The notes below the pieces were generated by a model. That model was not told where the DNA came from and ran no database searches. It saw only the letters and a list, made by a program, of their open reading frames with translations. From NCBI GenBank assembly GCA_015521275.1, contig WAOJ01000110.1, positions 1 through 7,325 of the forward strand: a DNA stretch of 7,325 nucleotides. Reading direction: 5' to 3'. The number at the start of each line of letters is the position of its first letter. The stretch's first letter is position 1. Below, in pieces: positions 1-5,779 of this stretch. A program made the translations under genes and the position numbers. The stretch comes from Desulfurococcales archaeon. Lineage in GTDB: Archaea > Thermoproteota > Thermoprotei_A > Sulfolobales > Ignicoccaceae.

Positions 1-1008
1 GAGTACGTCAAGGGCTACGTGAAAGATTTAATAAAGAGCATGAATGCCGCTTACCAAAGGACCGAGGCCCCGTACTTCGTTGAGGAGAACGACGTGGACG
101 TGGGCTCGGATCATTGGAAGGAGTTCAAGATACTGGAAGTAAGGGTCTTGATCAGTACGGAAAGTGGAGAGGAGAGACGGTTGAGCTTGTACGTGGCCCC
201 TAGGGCTATAGTGCTTAAGAGGCTTTCCAGCGTGCCCACCTATTACCCGGGCTTTACCGAAAAAGCCATAGAGGTCTTGAAGAGGTTAGAAAATTCATTG
301 GACATCAATAAACCTTACCCGTTGGACGAGAAAAACGTTGAACCCATAATATCTAGGGTTAAAAGTATGAACAACGTTCACCCTTCAACTGCCAACAACT
401 TAATAAGTAACCTAAGGGCCATAGCAAATTCAAACGTAGTGATAGTAGGTAACGAGGAGGAGTTTGACGTCTTTGGCGATCAGATGCTGCTGTTCATGAG
501 AGAGAAAAAGCTAGGGGGCCTTGCCTTGGAGTTGGGGTGGAACGCTTATGACGATAATAGAAACAGGATGATAGGTACTAGGTTCTTGAACAAGTTCGCC
601 GATGTAATGAGTAGGTCTGAATATGCTAGGTGGATAAAGTCCGGCATAGTAGTAATAGACGAAGCCCACACCTATTTCCCAAAGAGCGAGGAGGCGAGCA
701 GCTTTGCTCATATGCTCAGCAGTACCCTTAACAGGCTGGCCAGGCTCGGGAGGAGCAGAGGGATTTCCTTATTGTTCTCAACTCATAGACCGAACGACGT
801 GACCCCGGTAATCCAAACCCTCACGAACACCAAGATATACTTCAGGGTTGATAAGAGGTTGGCAGAAGAGCTAGAGGTTGAAAAGCAATACAAGGATAGG
901 CTCCCCTACTTCGAGGACTACGCAGCGGTAGTCTCCAGTTACGTATACAGGGGAGGCTTCATGAGCTTCGTTAGCGGGCCAGCGTTAGTTGGTCATAGGA
1001 CCGCTTAG
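1..1008 (+). CDS. HerA-like (DUF87 family) ATPase, C-terminal part, 5' end outside window
   Basis: The frame is open from the first base to TAG at 1006-1008 (335 residues visible). There is no credible internal start; the GTG at 19 is only the first start-like codon, so the gene is cut by the window edge. A Walker B strand GIVVIDEAH has its Asp-Glu pair at bases 658-663. It is followed by an Arg-rich helix (NRLARLGRSRG) and a sensor-like strand LLFSTHRPNDV near 770-801, the order seen in HerA/FtsK-type hexameric ATPases of the DUF87 group, where the helix and strand read like 'RRGRKYG...ISQRP'. Walker A must lie upstream. Family knowledge: HerA translocates DNA with the NurA nuclease in archaeal end resection. 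No nurA is visible here, so this could be another DUF87 paralogue. Its stop overlaps the stop of the convergent small ORF by 4 bases. Confidence 0.8.
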   Translation, partial: EYVKGYVKDLIKSMNAAYQRTEAPYFVEENDVDVGSDHWKEFKILEVRVLISTESGEERRLSLYVAPRAIVLKRLSSVPTYYPGFTEKAIEVLKRLENSLDINKPYPLDEKNVEPIISRVKSMNNVHPSTANNLISNLRAIANSNVVIVGNEEEFDVFGDQMLLFMREKKLGGLALELGWNAYDDNRNRMIGTRFLNKFADVMSRSEYARWIKSGIVVIDEAHTYFPKSEEASSFAHMLSSTLNRLARLGRSRGISLLFSTHRPNDVTPVIQTLTNTKIYFRVDKRLAEELEVEKQYKDRLPYFEDYAAVVSSYVYRGGFMSFVSGPALVGHRTA

Positions 1009-1199
1009 GGTTTTGTCAGCAGCCCCTCCCTTTGGAGCTTCTTTAAGAGCTTTTGGGCCAAGGATCTAGACTTCACCCTTATTATTATGTTATCTCCGAC
1101 TTCCTCAATTAAGGCTTCTTTAGGCAAGAGGCCCAGCGCTTCCTTTTTCGCGACTATTACGAAGTAACCTTGTGGGTCCCTCTTGCCCAACAAGGTCAT
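1005..1199 (-). CDS. small hypothetical protein, 64 aa
   Basis: I do not recognise this protein. The ATG at 1199-1197 is directly preceded by an in-frame GTG at 1202-1200; the GGTG there could be part of a weak Shine-Dalgarno, so I prefer the ATG. The product looks protein-like: two predicted beta strands (YFVIVAKKEALG and DNIIIRVKSRS) and a basic C-terminal helix (LAQKLLKKLQREGLL), with no cysteines, signal peptide or membrane segment. It begins only 13-16 bases after the encoded CCA of the tRNA-Thr on the same strand and has no TATA box of its own. It is therefore probably transcribed with the tRNA and freed by 3' processing. Its TAA overlaps the HerA-like stop codon. It is probably a real gene, but size and lack of a known family limit certainty. 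Confidence 0.6.
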   Translation of the reverse strand: MTLLGKRDPQGYFVIVAKKEALGLLPKEALIEEVGDNIIIRVKSRSLAQKLLKKLQREGLLTKP

Positions 1200-1215
1200 C
1201 ACCGTATGAGGGAAG

Positions 1216-1291
1216 TGGAGCCGCCGCCGGGATTTGAACCCGGGACCTCCGCCTTACCAGGGCGGCGCTCTACCGGCTGAGCTACGGCGGC
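1216..1291 (-). tRNA. tRNA-Thr (anticodon GGU)
   Basis: The minus strand folds into a complete 76-base cloverleaf without an intron. The acceptor stem is GCCGCCG with CGGCGGC, the D stem GCUC/GAGC, the anticodon stem CCGCC/GGCGG and the T stem CCGGG/CCCGG with loop UUCAAAU. The anticodon loop CUGGUAA places GGU at 34-36, reading ACC and ACU threonine codons. The discriminator base is U73, as commonly reported for archaeal threonine tRNAs, and CCA is encoded in the DNA. Every stem is almost wholly G-C, as expected for a hyperthermophile. A TATA box lies about 30 bases upstream, and a small ORF follows closely on the same strand. Confidence 0.97.
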
Positions 1292-1299
1292 GCTCCGTG

Positions 1300-1467
1300 A
1301 AGCTGAGACCAAACTCCATTTTTAAATATTTTGCGTAAACCCGTGCAAATCGTGAAGCTACCTTGCCTAGTTCAAGCTCAAAGTGGTCGAAGCTCTTGAA
1401 GATTTTATTGTAACTCTCACGCCTCTCCGTTGTGAACGTCATTATTAAACTGGAAAAGTTTCTCGAG
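1300..1467. other. intergenic stretch between tRNA-Thr and candidate sRNA
   Basis: Apart from the tRNA promoter I see no convincing gene here. A second TATA-like patch (GTTTAATAAT, minus strand, about 1441-1450) could start a transcript near 1420, but the only ORF there runs into the tRNA and is rejected. The minus-strand run AACTTTT near 1456-1462 could act as a weak terminator for the operon or sRNA upstream. Confidence 0.3.
1320..1327 (-). promoter_or_regulatory. TATA box of the tRNA-Thr gene
   Basis: The minus strand reads ATTTAAAA within an A/T-rich patch (AAATATTTAAAAATGG) that stands out from its surroundings. With the usual archaeal distance of about 26 bases, transcription would start near 1298, a few bases before the mature tRNA 5' end at 1291. 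The small ORF downstream of the tRNA may share this promoter. Confidence 0.65.
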
Positions 1468-1526
1468 CGAGTCGGGACAGCGAAGAGCTCATCACTGTTC
1501 AGGTCCGCCGGAAGTCCTCATTCTCG
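1468..1526 (-). ncRNA. candidate C/D box guide sRNA
   Basis: On the minus strand the boxes occur in canonical order. C box ATGAGGA is at 1521-1515 (one mismatch to RUGAUGA), a 12-base guide CTTCCGGCGGAC at 1514-1503, and D' box CTGA at 1502-1499. A 3-base spacer ACA is followed by C' box GTGATGA at 1495-1489, a 13-base guide GCTCTTCGCTGTC at 1488-1476 and D box CCGA at 1475-1472 (one mismatch to CUGA). The flanks CGAG (1526-1523) and CTCG (1471-1468) can pair as the closing stem. The total of about 59 bases and the box spacing match archaeal 2'-O-methylation guide RNAs bound by L7Ae, Nop5 and fibrillarin. I could not assign targets; they should contain GUCCGCCGGAAG and GACAGCGAAGAGC, probably in rRNA or tRNA. 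No own TATA box is evident, so it may be processed from the csl4-rpoL transcript that ends just upstream. Confidence 0.55.
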
Positions 1527-1557
1527 GTTTCGGGCGGGGATTCATCTCATCACTTAA

Positions 1558-1818
1558 TCAGTAAACGGGCTCCCACCACATCCCCTTTGCCAAGAGCCAG
1601 AGCAAACAAGCTATCCTCTTCTGCCTTTCGGAGGCCTTCGCCTCCTTCAAGCCCAAACCACACCCGTCTTCGTACATAACCTCCCAGAAGCGACTGTCCT
1701 CCAAGACTTCTTTAGGATCTTCCACGACGAAGGCGTTAGCTATGCTTTCCCCTCGGAACACGACTATTGCGGTTGGTTTGGAGCCACAGCAAACGGCTAT
1801 CCTACTTTCCCTCTTCAA
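1558..1818 (-). CDS. hypothetical protein in the csl4-rpoL operon, 86-90 aa
   Basis: I do not recognise this protein. The frame ends at TGA (1560-1558) and overlaps the 3' end of rpoL. There is no ATG near the N terminus; TTG codons at 1830, 1827 and 1818 are possible starts. I chose 1818 because GAGG precedes it closely and it minimises the overlap with rpoL, but 1830 (90 aa) remains possible. The product has a Cys-Cys pair near the N terminus followed by a strand (PTAIVVFRGE), an acidic middle, two further cysteines, and a hydrophobic tryptophan-rich C terminus (LLWLLAKGMWWEPVY). The cysteines are not spaced like a zinc ribbon. It is the last gene of an operon of RNA polymerase and exosome subunits, which suggests, but does not show, a role with them. 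The candidate C/D sRNA follows it. Confidence 0.6.
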   Translation of the reverse strand: MKRESRIAVCCGSKPTAIVVFRGESIANAFVVEDPKEVLEDSRFWEVMYEDGCGLGLKEAKASERQKRIACLLWLLAKGMWWEPVY

Positions 1819-2092
1819 GTTCCTCAACAAACTTATTCATGTACTTTATTGCATCATCTATGGTTTCGAGGAACACCTTGTAGGGGTCAACGCTACCATC
1901 GGTCCTTATGGTTATCCACAAAACTTGCCTCAGTGGGTGCTCTATGAAGTACAGAGCAGCTTCTACTCCCTTCTTCTTGTATGCCAGCTTGGTGAGCAAG
2001 TTGCCCAGCGTGTGGCTCTCTCCCTCTATCTTGACCCTCAGCTCCTTGTCGGTCCTCACCACAATTTCCGGCTCCTTTATGATCTCCGCCAT
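1802..2092 (-). CDS. rpoL: DNA-directed RNA polymerase subunit L (Rpb11-like)
   Basis: This 96-residue protein is the archaeal counterpart of eukaryotic Rpb11 and of the bacterial alpha N-terminal domain. It dimerises with subunit D to nucleate RNA polymerase assembly. The signature ESHTLGNLL lies at residues 25-33, followed by the characteristic region with EHPLRQVLWITIRTDG and a C-terminal helix (FLETIDDAIKYMNKFVEELEE) that packs against RpoD. A GTG at 2101 is in frame, but the ATG at 2092-2090 has GAGGTG six bases upstream and gives the usual N terminus, so I chose it. It starts 23 bases after the DUF2067-like gene and its end overlaps the next small ORF. Length and motifs are normal. Confidence 0.96.
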   Translation of the reverse strand: MAEIIKEPEIVVRTDKELRVKIEGESHTLGNLLTKLAYKKKGVEAALYFIEHPLRQVLWITIRTDGSVDPYKVFLETIDDAIKYMNKFVEELEEGK

Positions 2093-2115
2093 AGTCCCCA
2101 CCTCGCCAATAGCTC

Positions 2116-2718
2116 CTAATCCCTTAGAACTTTGACGGCTTCTCTGACCATCTCCCTCCAGTCCTTAGCTATCTCGTACTTGAAGTCCCCTTCTCTTAGG
2201 AAGCCCATATCAACCAACGCGTTAACGACCTCCTCCGGATCCAAGGAGAGCGCCGTTGAGATGACGGCTACAGCCTTTTTAGCGCTGTGAGGAAGCCTGA
2301 AGCGGACTACGTCACTGGTATCATAAATTTCTTTTATTTTCTTGGCAACTTCAACGACCTCTTCAAAGTCCGCATCAACCTTGAGGGTATCTCCATCTAA
2401 AGACGCTTGATAGCCCATCAGCTTCAAGGCCTCAACTAGAGCGTCCAGCGGGACGCTCACTTGTGCCCTCTTCGGGAACTCTGAGGCCTTTATCTCTACG
2501 TAAGGCCTGTACTTCATCTCTATCCTCTTCTTTATCTCCTCTATCTGGTACCTAAGCTCCTTCAGTTCGTAGGGCATCCCTATAGCCTCTATTAGGAGCT
2601 GGTTCTTCTTCACTTCAGTCTTCATCCAGAGCGCGCTCACTTCCTCGGTTATCTTGTTTAGTAACTCCAAACAGGCCTCTTCGTTAATGCACTTTATAAC
2701 GAATCTCCTCGTCTTCAT
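2116..2718 (-). CDS. conserved archaeal protein, DUF2067-like
   Basis: This 200-residue protein lies between csl4 and rpoL. From recall, such a gene occupies this position in other crenarchaea and belongs to the uncharacterised DUF2067 family; the assignment rests on context and general look, not on a search. It begins with a short strand (RRFVIKCIN), then a helix-rich region with a likely coiled segment around residues 52-70 (ELKELRYQIEEIKKRIEMK). A second alpha/beta half follows, with strands QVSVPLDAL and ASLDGDTLKVDA. A C-terminal helical part (SLDPEEVVNALVDMGFLREGDFKYE) resembles a small UBA- or winged-helix-like fold. No catalytic motif, metal site or membrane segment is visible. ATG at 2718-2716 has GGAGGT six bases upstream, lying over the end of csl4. 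The tight coupling suggests a role in RNA processing or transcription. Confidence 0.8.
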   Translation of the reverse strand: MKTRRFVIKCINEEACLELLNKITEEVSALWMKTEVKKNQLLIEAIGMPYELKELRYQIEEIKKRIEMKYRPYVEIKASEFPKRAQVSVPLDALVEALKLMGYQASLDGDTLKVDADFEEVVEVAKKIKEIYDTSDVVRFRLPHSAKKAVAVISTALSLDPEEVVNALVDMGFLREGDFKYEIAKDWREMVREAVKVLRD

Positions 2719-2721
2719 GTT

Positions 2722-3306
2722 CTACCTCCTCTTCCTAGGGGGACCGGCCTTAAGGATATAATCTGGAGATAAATGCCTCTCCTCAACGTGGCCGCAGTTG
2801 GGACATTGAAGTTGACCGTCCACCTTTTGTAACGGGTGCCCACAGACGCTGCAATATGCAAGTATTACGCCAAGCCTGGGCCCCTTTAGTGTAAGTTGGT
2901 AAGGGGGTCCGCTGATGACCCTTACCTTCAGCAGCTCTCCGGGCCTGAATGCCTCATACAAGCTCTGGGCTGGTCTCGACAACTGAGAAATGTGTATTAC
3001 CCCGCTGTAGGCCCTGGCTTTTAAAGCTTCTTCCGGGGTCCTGGCGACCCTCACTTGGGCCAGCTCGTTCCTCATGGCTACCACTTCGGCGTAAACCGTT
3101 TCCTTGGGCTGGAGCAACCTCCTCTCCGCGTTCTTCCCCCTAACCTCTATCGTGTAGTTTATCATATCGATCCTTACTTCTCCAGATATTGCGGCCCTTA
3201 TTATTCCGTTCTCGTCCTCATAAGTTCCGGGCCCCGGCGCCAACTCTTCAGCTACGCATAGCACATCTCCCGGGGCAACCCAGTCGCCGTGCCTCACGAA
3301 CGGCAT
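2722..3306 (-). CDS. csl4: exosome RNA-binding cap subunit Csl4
   Basis: This 194-residue protein has the three-part Csl4 layout. The N-terminal domain (about 1-65) opens with the typical run VRHGDWVAPGD and a GPGTYEDENGIIRAAISG stretch. An S1 RNA-binding domain (about 67-146) contains GVIHISQLS, and a C-terminal zinc ribbon has CSVC (C152, C155) and CPNC (C168, C171). In archaea Csl4 forms part of the cap on the Rrp41/Rrp42 ring and feeds RNA to the 3'-5' exonuclease core in the cytoplasm. It is the first gene of the operon with the DUF2067-like gene, rpoL and the 90-residue orphan. The ATG at 3306-3304 is abutted by TGAGGA, too close for a good Shine-Dalgarno, so a short-leader or leaderless mRNA is likely. 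The zinc ligands are intact. Confidence 0.96.
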   Translation of the reverse strand: MPFVRHGDWVAPGDVLCVAEELAPGPGTYEDENGIIRAAISGEVRIDMINYTIEVRGKNAERRLLQPKETVYAEVVAMRNELAQVRVARTPEEALKARAYSGVIHISQLSRPAQSLYEAFRPGELLKVRVISGPPYQLTLKGPRLGVILAYCSVCGHPLQKVDGQLQCPNCGHVEERHLSPDYILKAGPPRKRR

Positions 3307-3335
3307 TCCTCATTGCCCACGTGTGCTGACTCTAA

Positions 3336-3345
3336 GGGTTATTTG
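3336..3345. promoter_or_regulatory. possible shared TATA element between csl4 and rimI
   Basis: The 68-base gap between the divergent csl4 and acetyltransferase starts has one A/T-rich patch, GGTTATTTGA (CAAATAACC on the other strand). It lies about 35 bases from both start codons, which suits a short leader in either direction. Both matches to a TATA box are weak. Confidence 0.35.
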
Positions 3346-3374
3346 AGGCTGTTACCGTCTTTACGTGGGCGGGC

Positions 3375-3815
3375 ATGAAGGTTAAGGTTAGGAACCCCAC
3401 ACCCGCGGACGCGAAGCAAGTGTACGAGATAGAGAGGCTCTCCTTCGAGCACCCGTTTTCTAGCAACGTGATCTTCATCCAGCTCTTCCTCCACTCGGAC
3501 ACGAGTTTAGTGATAGAGTACGAGGGAAAGGTAATAGCCTATGCAATAGCGGCTAAGGAGGGCAAGAGGCTCCACTTGTTGAACTTTGCTGTACACCCGA
3601 GTTATAGGGGAATGGGCTTGGGAAAGCTCCTCTTGGACAGGATAATTAGGCTCGCAAAGATGAAGAATTTGAAGGAAGTGTACTTAGAGGTCGAACACGA
3701 CAACGAAATAGCAAAGAACTTGTATAAAAAGATGGGATTTAAGGAAGTGAAGGTGATAAAGGGCTACTACCCTTGGGGGAAGGACGCTATAGTTATGGTG
3801 AGGAGGTTAGAATAA
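3375..3815 (+). CDS. rimI: GNAT N-alpha-acetyltransferase, RimI/Ard1 type
   Basis: This 146-residue protein transfers acetyl from acetyl-CoA to protein N termini. It shows the full GNAT order. Motif C/D strands come first (residues 44-60). Then comes HLLNFAVHPSYRGMGLGKLL (67-86), where R78-x-x-G81-x-G83 is the acetyl-CoA pyrophosphate loop. Motif B (about 101-125) includes LEVEHDNEIAKNLYKKMGF, and the C-terminal YY of GYYPWGKDAIVM (130-141) is typical of RimI and archaeal Ard1. Archaeal enzymes of this type are known to acetylate many cytosolic proteins, not only ribosomal S18. ATG at 3375 is the first good start; the leader GTGGGCGGGC lacks a clear Shine-Dalgarno, consistent with a short leader. 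The unknown 143-residue gene follows 31-34 bases downstream and may be cotranscribed. Confidence 0.93.
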   Translation: MKVKVRNPTPADAKQVYEIERLSFEHPFSSNVIFIQLFLHSDTSLVIEYEGKVIAYAIAAKEGKRLHLLNFAVHPSYRGMGLGKLLLDRIIRLAKMKNLKEVYLEVEHDNEIAKNLYKKMGFKEVKVIKGYYPWGKDAIVMVRRLE

Positions 3816-3846
3816 CCCCCACTACAAGGCTCGATGGGAAAGGAGC

Positions 3847-4278
3847 GTGTTGGGGCCCAAGATACTGGGCTGTAAGTTAGAGCCCAAAGAGGTCTTCGAG
3901 TTCATGAGTAAGTACGTACCGGTCGACTTCTTGGAAGGTGGAGGAGTAAAGGCGATACAAGCGATGGATGAGGAAGGGCCCTTGGCAGAGGTCAGGTGCA
4001 CCGAGAAGGTCACCGAGATATACTTGACCACTAGAACCCCTGAGGAGCTCTGGAAGGAACTCTTCGGAGAGGGGGCCTTGAAGTTGAGGAAGTGTATAGG
4101 AGAAGGCTACTTGAATGTGGCCCGCTCCCACGTCTCCTCTAGGCTCTTCGTGACGGCTGAGGGCACTAAGGGAAGGTTCGAAGCCGAGGTCACTCCAGAA
4201 GGCGTAAAGGCTAAGGGAACTTGTCCCTTCCCCGGAGTAACTGAAATAGCCAAGGAGGCTGGCATAAAGCTAGGCTAG
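3847..4278 (+). CDS. unrecognised protein, 143 aa
   Basis: I do not recognise this protein. No ATG is available; the frame can start at GTG 3847 or TTG 3850. AAAGGAG lies just before, better spaced for 3850 (4 bases) than for 3847 (1 base), so the N terminus is uncertain by one residue. The product is soluble and alpha/beta in look: an N-terminal helix (EPKEVFEFMSKYV), a middle helix (TPEELWKELFG), then beta-rich stretches (SSRLFVTAEG, RFEAEVTPEGVKAKGTC). Four cysteines (9, 51, 83, 126) are spread about 32-43 residues apart, not in a recognisable metal motif. Its codon use, with many AGG and TTG or CTT codons, matches neighbours. It follows the acetyltransferase on the same strand, and its last 9 bases overlap the 3' end of the aIF6 gene tail to tail. 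Confidence 0.75.
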   Translation: MLGPKILGCKLEPKEVFEFMSKYVPVDFLEGGGVKAIQAMDEEGPLAEVRCTEKVTEIYLTTRTPEELWKELFGEGALKLRKCIGEGYLNVARSHVSSRLFVTAEGTKGRFEAEVTPEGVKAKGTCPFPGVTEIAKEAGIKLG

Positions 4279-4947
4279 AGAGCCGGACAAGGCCCTCTCT
4301 ATCCTAGCCATCTCCGGACCCGTGGTCAGGTCGCCCACTATGGCTCCCTTGTTATTTGCCACGAGCCCCGTCTTTACGTACGGAACTCCGTAGTTGACGG
4401 TACCTATGTCCAGAGGTACTTGGAACTTCTTCTCCAAGTCGTCCAGCTCCTCGTCGCTGGCGTCCGGGTGGACTACGCCTCCCTTATCGTTTATTACGGC
4501 TACGGAGCCCACGGTGGGTATTCCGGCTATCGCCCGGCTCTCCACCTTAACCCCGAGGACCTTGGATATCTCTTTTGCCCACCTCTCCATTTCTGGAGAT
4601 ACCACTGCGTAGTGATCGTTGGCCAGTATCACGTTTCCCATTGCAGTTGCCTTGCTCTCTATCACCTTTATTGGTAGGTCCACTTCATTCTTGAGCTTTA
4701 CCAACTCATAATCCTTTATTATTCTGGGAAGCACTATCCCGTGGTTGTTGCCTCCCACGAATATGCCCAGCAATACGCTGTCGGATATTTTGGCTTCTAT
4801 GATCCTAGTCTTCAAGGTCTGTTCTATCTTCCTCAAGGTTTGCTCAGTTAAACCGGGAGGGACCAAGGTGAAGTCATCGTTCGTGAAGATGTAAACCCCT
4901 ACGTTGGGGTTCCCAAAAACTGAGACTGGGGTTATCTCAAAGCTCAT
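4270..4947 (-). CDS. eif6: translation initiation factor aIF6
   Basis: This 225-residue protein is the archaeal homologue of eIF6, which binds the large ribosomal subunit and prevents premature joining with the small subunit. The start reads as expected (FEITPVSVFGNPNVGVYIFTND). The five pseudo-repeats of the pentein fold are visible as recurring strand-turn units, for example LLGIFVGGNNHGIVLP, MGNVILANDHYAVVSP, VGSVAVINDKGGVVHP and TGLVANNKGAIVGDLTTGPE. Length is usual for the family. ATG at 4947-4945 has GGAGG six bases upstream, and the stop of the L31e gene lies one base away, so the two are translationally coupled. It is the last gene of the ribosomal operon; its 3' end overlaps the convergent 143-residue gene by 9 bases. 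Confidence 0.97.
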   Translation of the reverse strand: MSFEITPVSVFGNPNVGVYIFTNDDFTLVPPGLTEQTLRKIEQTLKTRIIEAKISDSVLLGIFVGGNNHGIVLPRIIKDYELVKLKNEVDLPIKVIESKATAMGNVILANDHYAVVSPEMERWAKEISKVLGVKVESRAIAGIPTVGSVAVINDKGGVVHPDASDEELDDLEKKFQVPLDIGTVNYGVPYVKTGLVANNKGAIVGDLTTGPEMARIERALSGSLA

Positions 4948-4948
4948 T

Positions 4949-5254
4949 TCAGGCCTCCACCTCCTCCACGTTCGCCAGGGTGACGTACGCTACCTTCTTC
5001 TCCCCCTCTTCGGTGCTCTCCTTCTTCACGCTTACGTAGACGTGAACCTTGTGAGGGGGCTTGTGGATGCTCCTGCTCCATATGTAGTTGTTCACGCTGT
5101 TATCTATCTTAACGTCCTCGGGCTCCACACCGAAGTGCCTTGCTACGAACTCCCTTATGAGGCGGATGGCCCTCTTCGCCCTATTGCTCCTCCTACCCCA
5201 GTACAGCCTCCTCAAGTTTATAGTATACAACACACCATCCTTCTCCTTGGGCAT
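4949..5254 (-). CDS. rpl31e: 50S ribosomal protein L31e
   Basis: This is a 101-residue protein of the large subunit near the exit tunnel, found in archaea and eukaryotes but not bacteria. Typical blocks are YTINLRRLYWGRRSNRAKRAIRLI... in the first half, DVKIDNSVNNYIWSRSI in the middle and HKVHVYVSVKKE towards the end. An in-frame GTG exists at 5263, but GAGGTG overlaps it and sits six bases before the ATG at 5254-5252, so the ATG is the likely start. It begins 10 bases after the L39e stop and ends one base before the aIF6 start. Confidence 0.96.
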   Translation of the reverse strand: MPKEKDGVLYTINLRRLYWGRRSNRAKRAIRLIREFVARHFGVEPEDVKIDNSVNNYIWSRSIHKPPHKVHVYVSVKKESTEEGEKKVAYVTLANVEEVEA

Positions 5255-5264
5255 GGGTCTCACC

Positions 5265-5423
5265 TCACACGTTCTTTATCTTTTGCCTCCTCCAGAACCT
5301 CCTCATGGGGTTTGCGGTTACCCTCCTACGGGTCTTCAAGATCACCCAAGCGGGTAGGGCTCTATTCTGCTTAGTCTTCTTGGCCAACCTCAACTTCTTC
5401 GCGACGTGCTTATAATGAGCCAT
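5265..5423 (-). CDS. rpl39e: 50S ribosomal protein L39e
   Basis: This very short gene encodes 52 residues. Translating the minus strand from ATG at 5423-5421 gives [20 protein letters not shown], then [26 protein letters not shown] and a basic end QKIKNV before TGA (5267-5265). The strongly basic composition and the P-x-W-[VI] and N-x-x-RRxWRR blocks are the hallmarks of L39e, which lines the peptide exit tunnel of archaeal and eukaryal ribosomes. Its start overlaps the stop of the upstream PDCD5-like gene by one base (TAATG), and a G-rich Shine-Dalgarno (GGGGGTGG) lies just upstream. L31e follows after 10 bases. Position and length match the conserved archaeal operon. Confidence 0.96.
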   Translation of the reverse strand: MAHYKHVAKKLRLAKKTKQNRALPAWVILKTRRRVTANPMRRFWRRQKIKNV

Positions 5424-5776
5424 TACTTCCACCCCCTTTCCTTTATGTTTATCCTACCGGTCCTCCTCTGGGCCCCGCTCAGCTGGGCTAAGATCTCCTT
5501 TATCTCTTCCTCGGTTAAGGGCCTAGTTATCCTCCCGCTCTGAGCTAGAGCTATCAAGTAGTTCTCAACTTGTTCCGCCAGTTCTGGCCTCACGAGCTTC
5601 ACGTTGGTCAGCCTCTGCCTAGCTTCAGTGGTCAGTATTTTCCTCAGTATGCTCTCCTTCACCATCTCTTGCTGCTTCTTTATGAGCTCTTCTTGCTCCT
5701 TCTGGGCCAGCTGCTTCTGAAGCTCCATGAGCTTCCTCTTCTTAAGTTCTTCCAACTCCTTGTCGTCGAAGCTCAT
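5423..5776 (-). CDS. PDCD5-family DNA-binding protein
   Basis: This 117-residue protein belongs to the PDCD5/TFAR19 family, whose archaeal members are small basic helical-bundle proteins reported to bind DNA; their cellular role is not settled. The N terminus is a long charged helix rich in Lys, Glu and Gln (about residues 5-45). The family core follows ([37 protein letters not shown], about 47-83), and the protein ends in a basic tail ([13 protein letters not shown]). Length is normal. ATG at 5776-5774 has GGAGGTG six bases upstream, lying over the end of the S19e gene, whose stop is three bases before. It sits between S19e and L39e, a gene order conserved among archaea, which suggests a link to ribosome production. 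Confidence 0.93.
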   Translation of the reverse strand: MSFDDKELEELKKRKLMELQKQLAQKEQEELIKKQQEMVKESILRKILTTEARQRLTNVKLVRPELAEQVENYLIALAQSGRITRPLTEEEIKEILAQLSGAQRRTGRINIKERGWK

Positions 5777-5779
5777 ACT

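Noticed and set aside
511..711. 66-residue ORF antisense to the HerA-like gene
   Set aside because: It lies wholly opposite a conserved coding region that includes the Walker B motif and has no signals of its own.
1254..1442. 62-residue minus-strand ORF upstream of and into the tRNA
   Set aside because: Its C-terminal RRRSSAGRAPPW is a translation of the tRNA-Thr gene, and it covers the tRNA's TATA box. It has no Shine-Dalgarno. The first part looks protein-like, but the overlap makes a real gene unlikely.
1742..2135. Two plus-strand ORFs opposite rpoL
   Set aside because: Both are antisense to a firmly identified gene and have low-complexity, shadow-like composition.
4904..5374. 156-residue plus-strand ORF opposite L31e and L39e
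   Set aside because: It is a shadow of the two ribosomal genes, whose own translations match their families.
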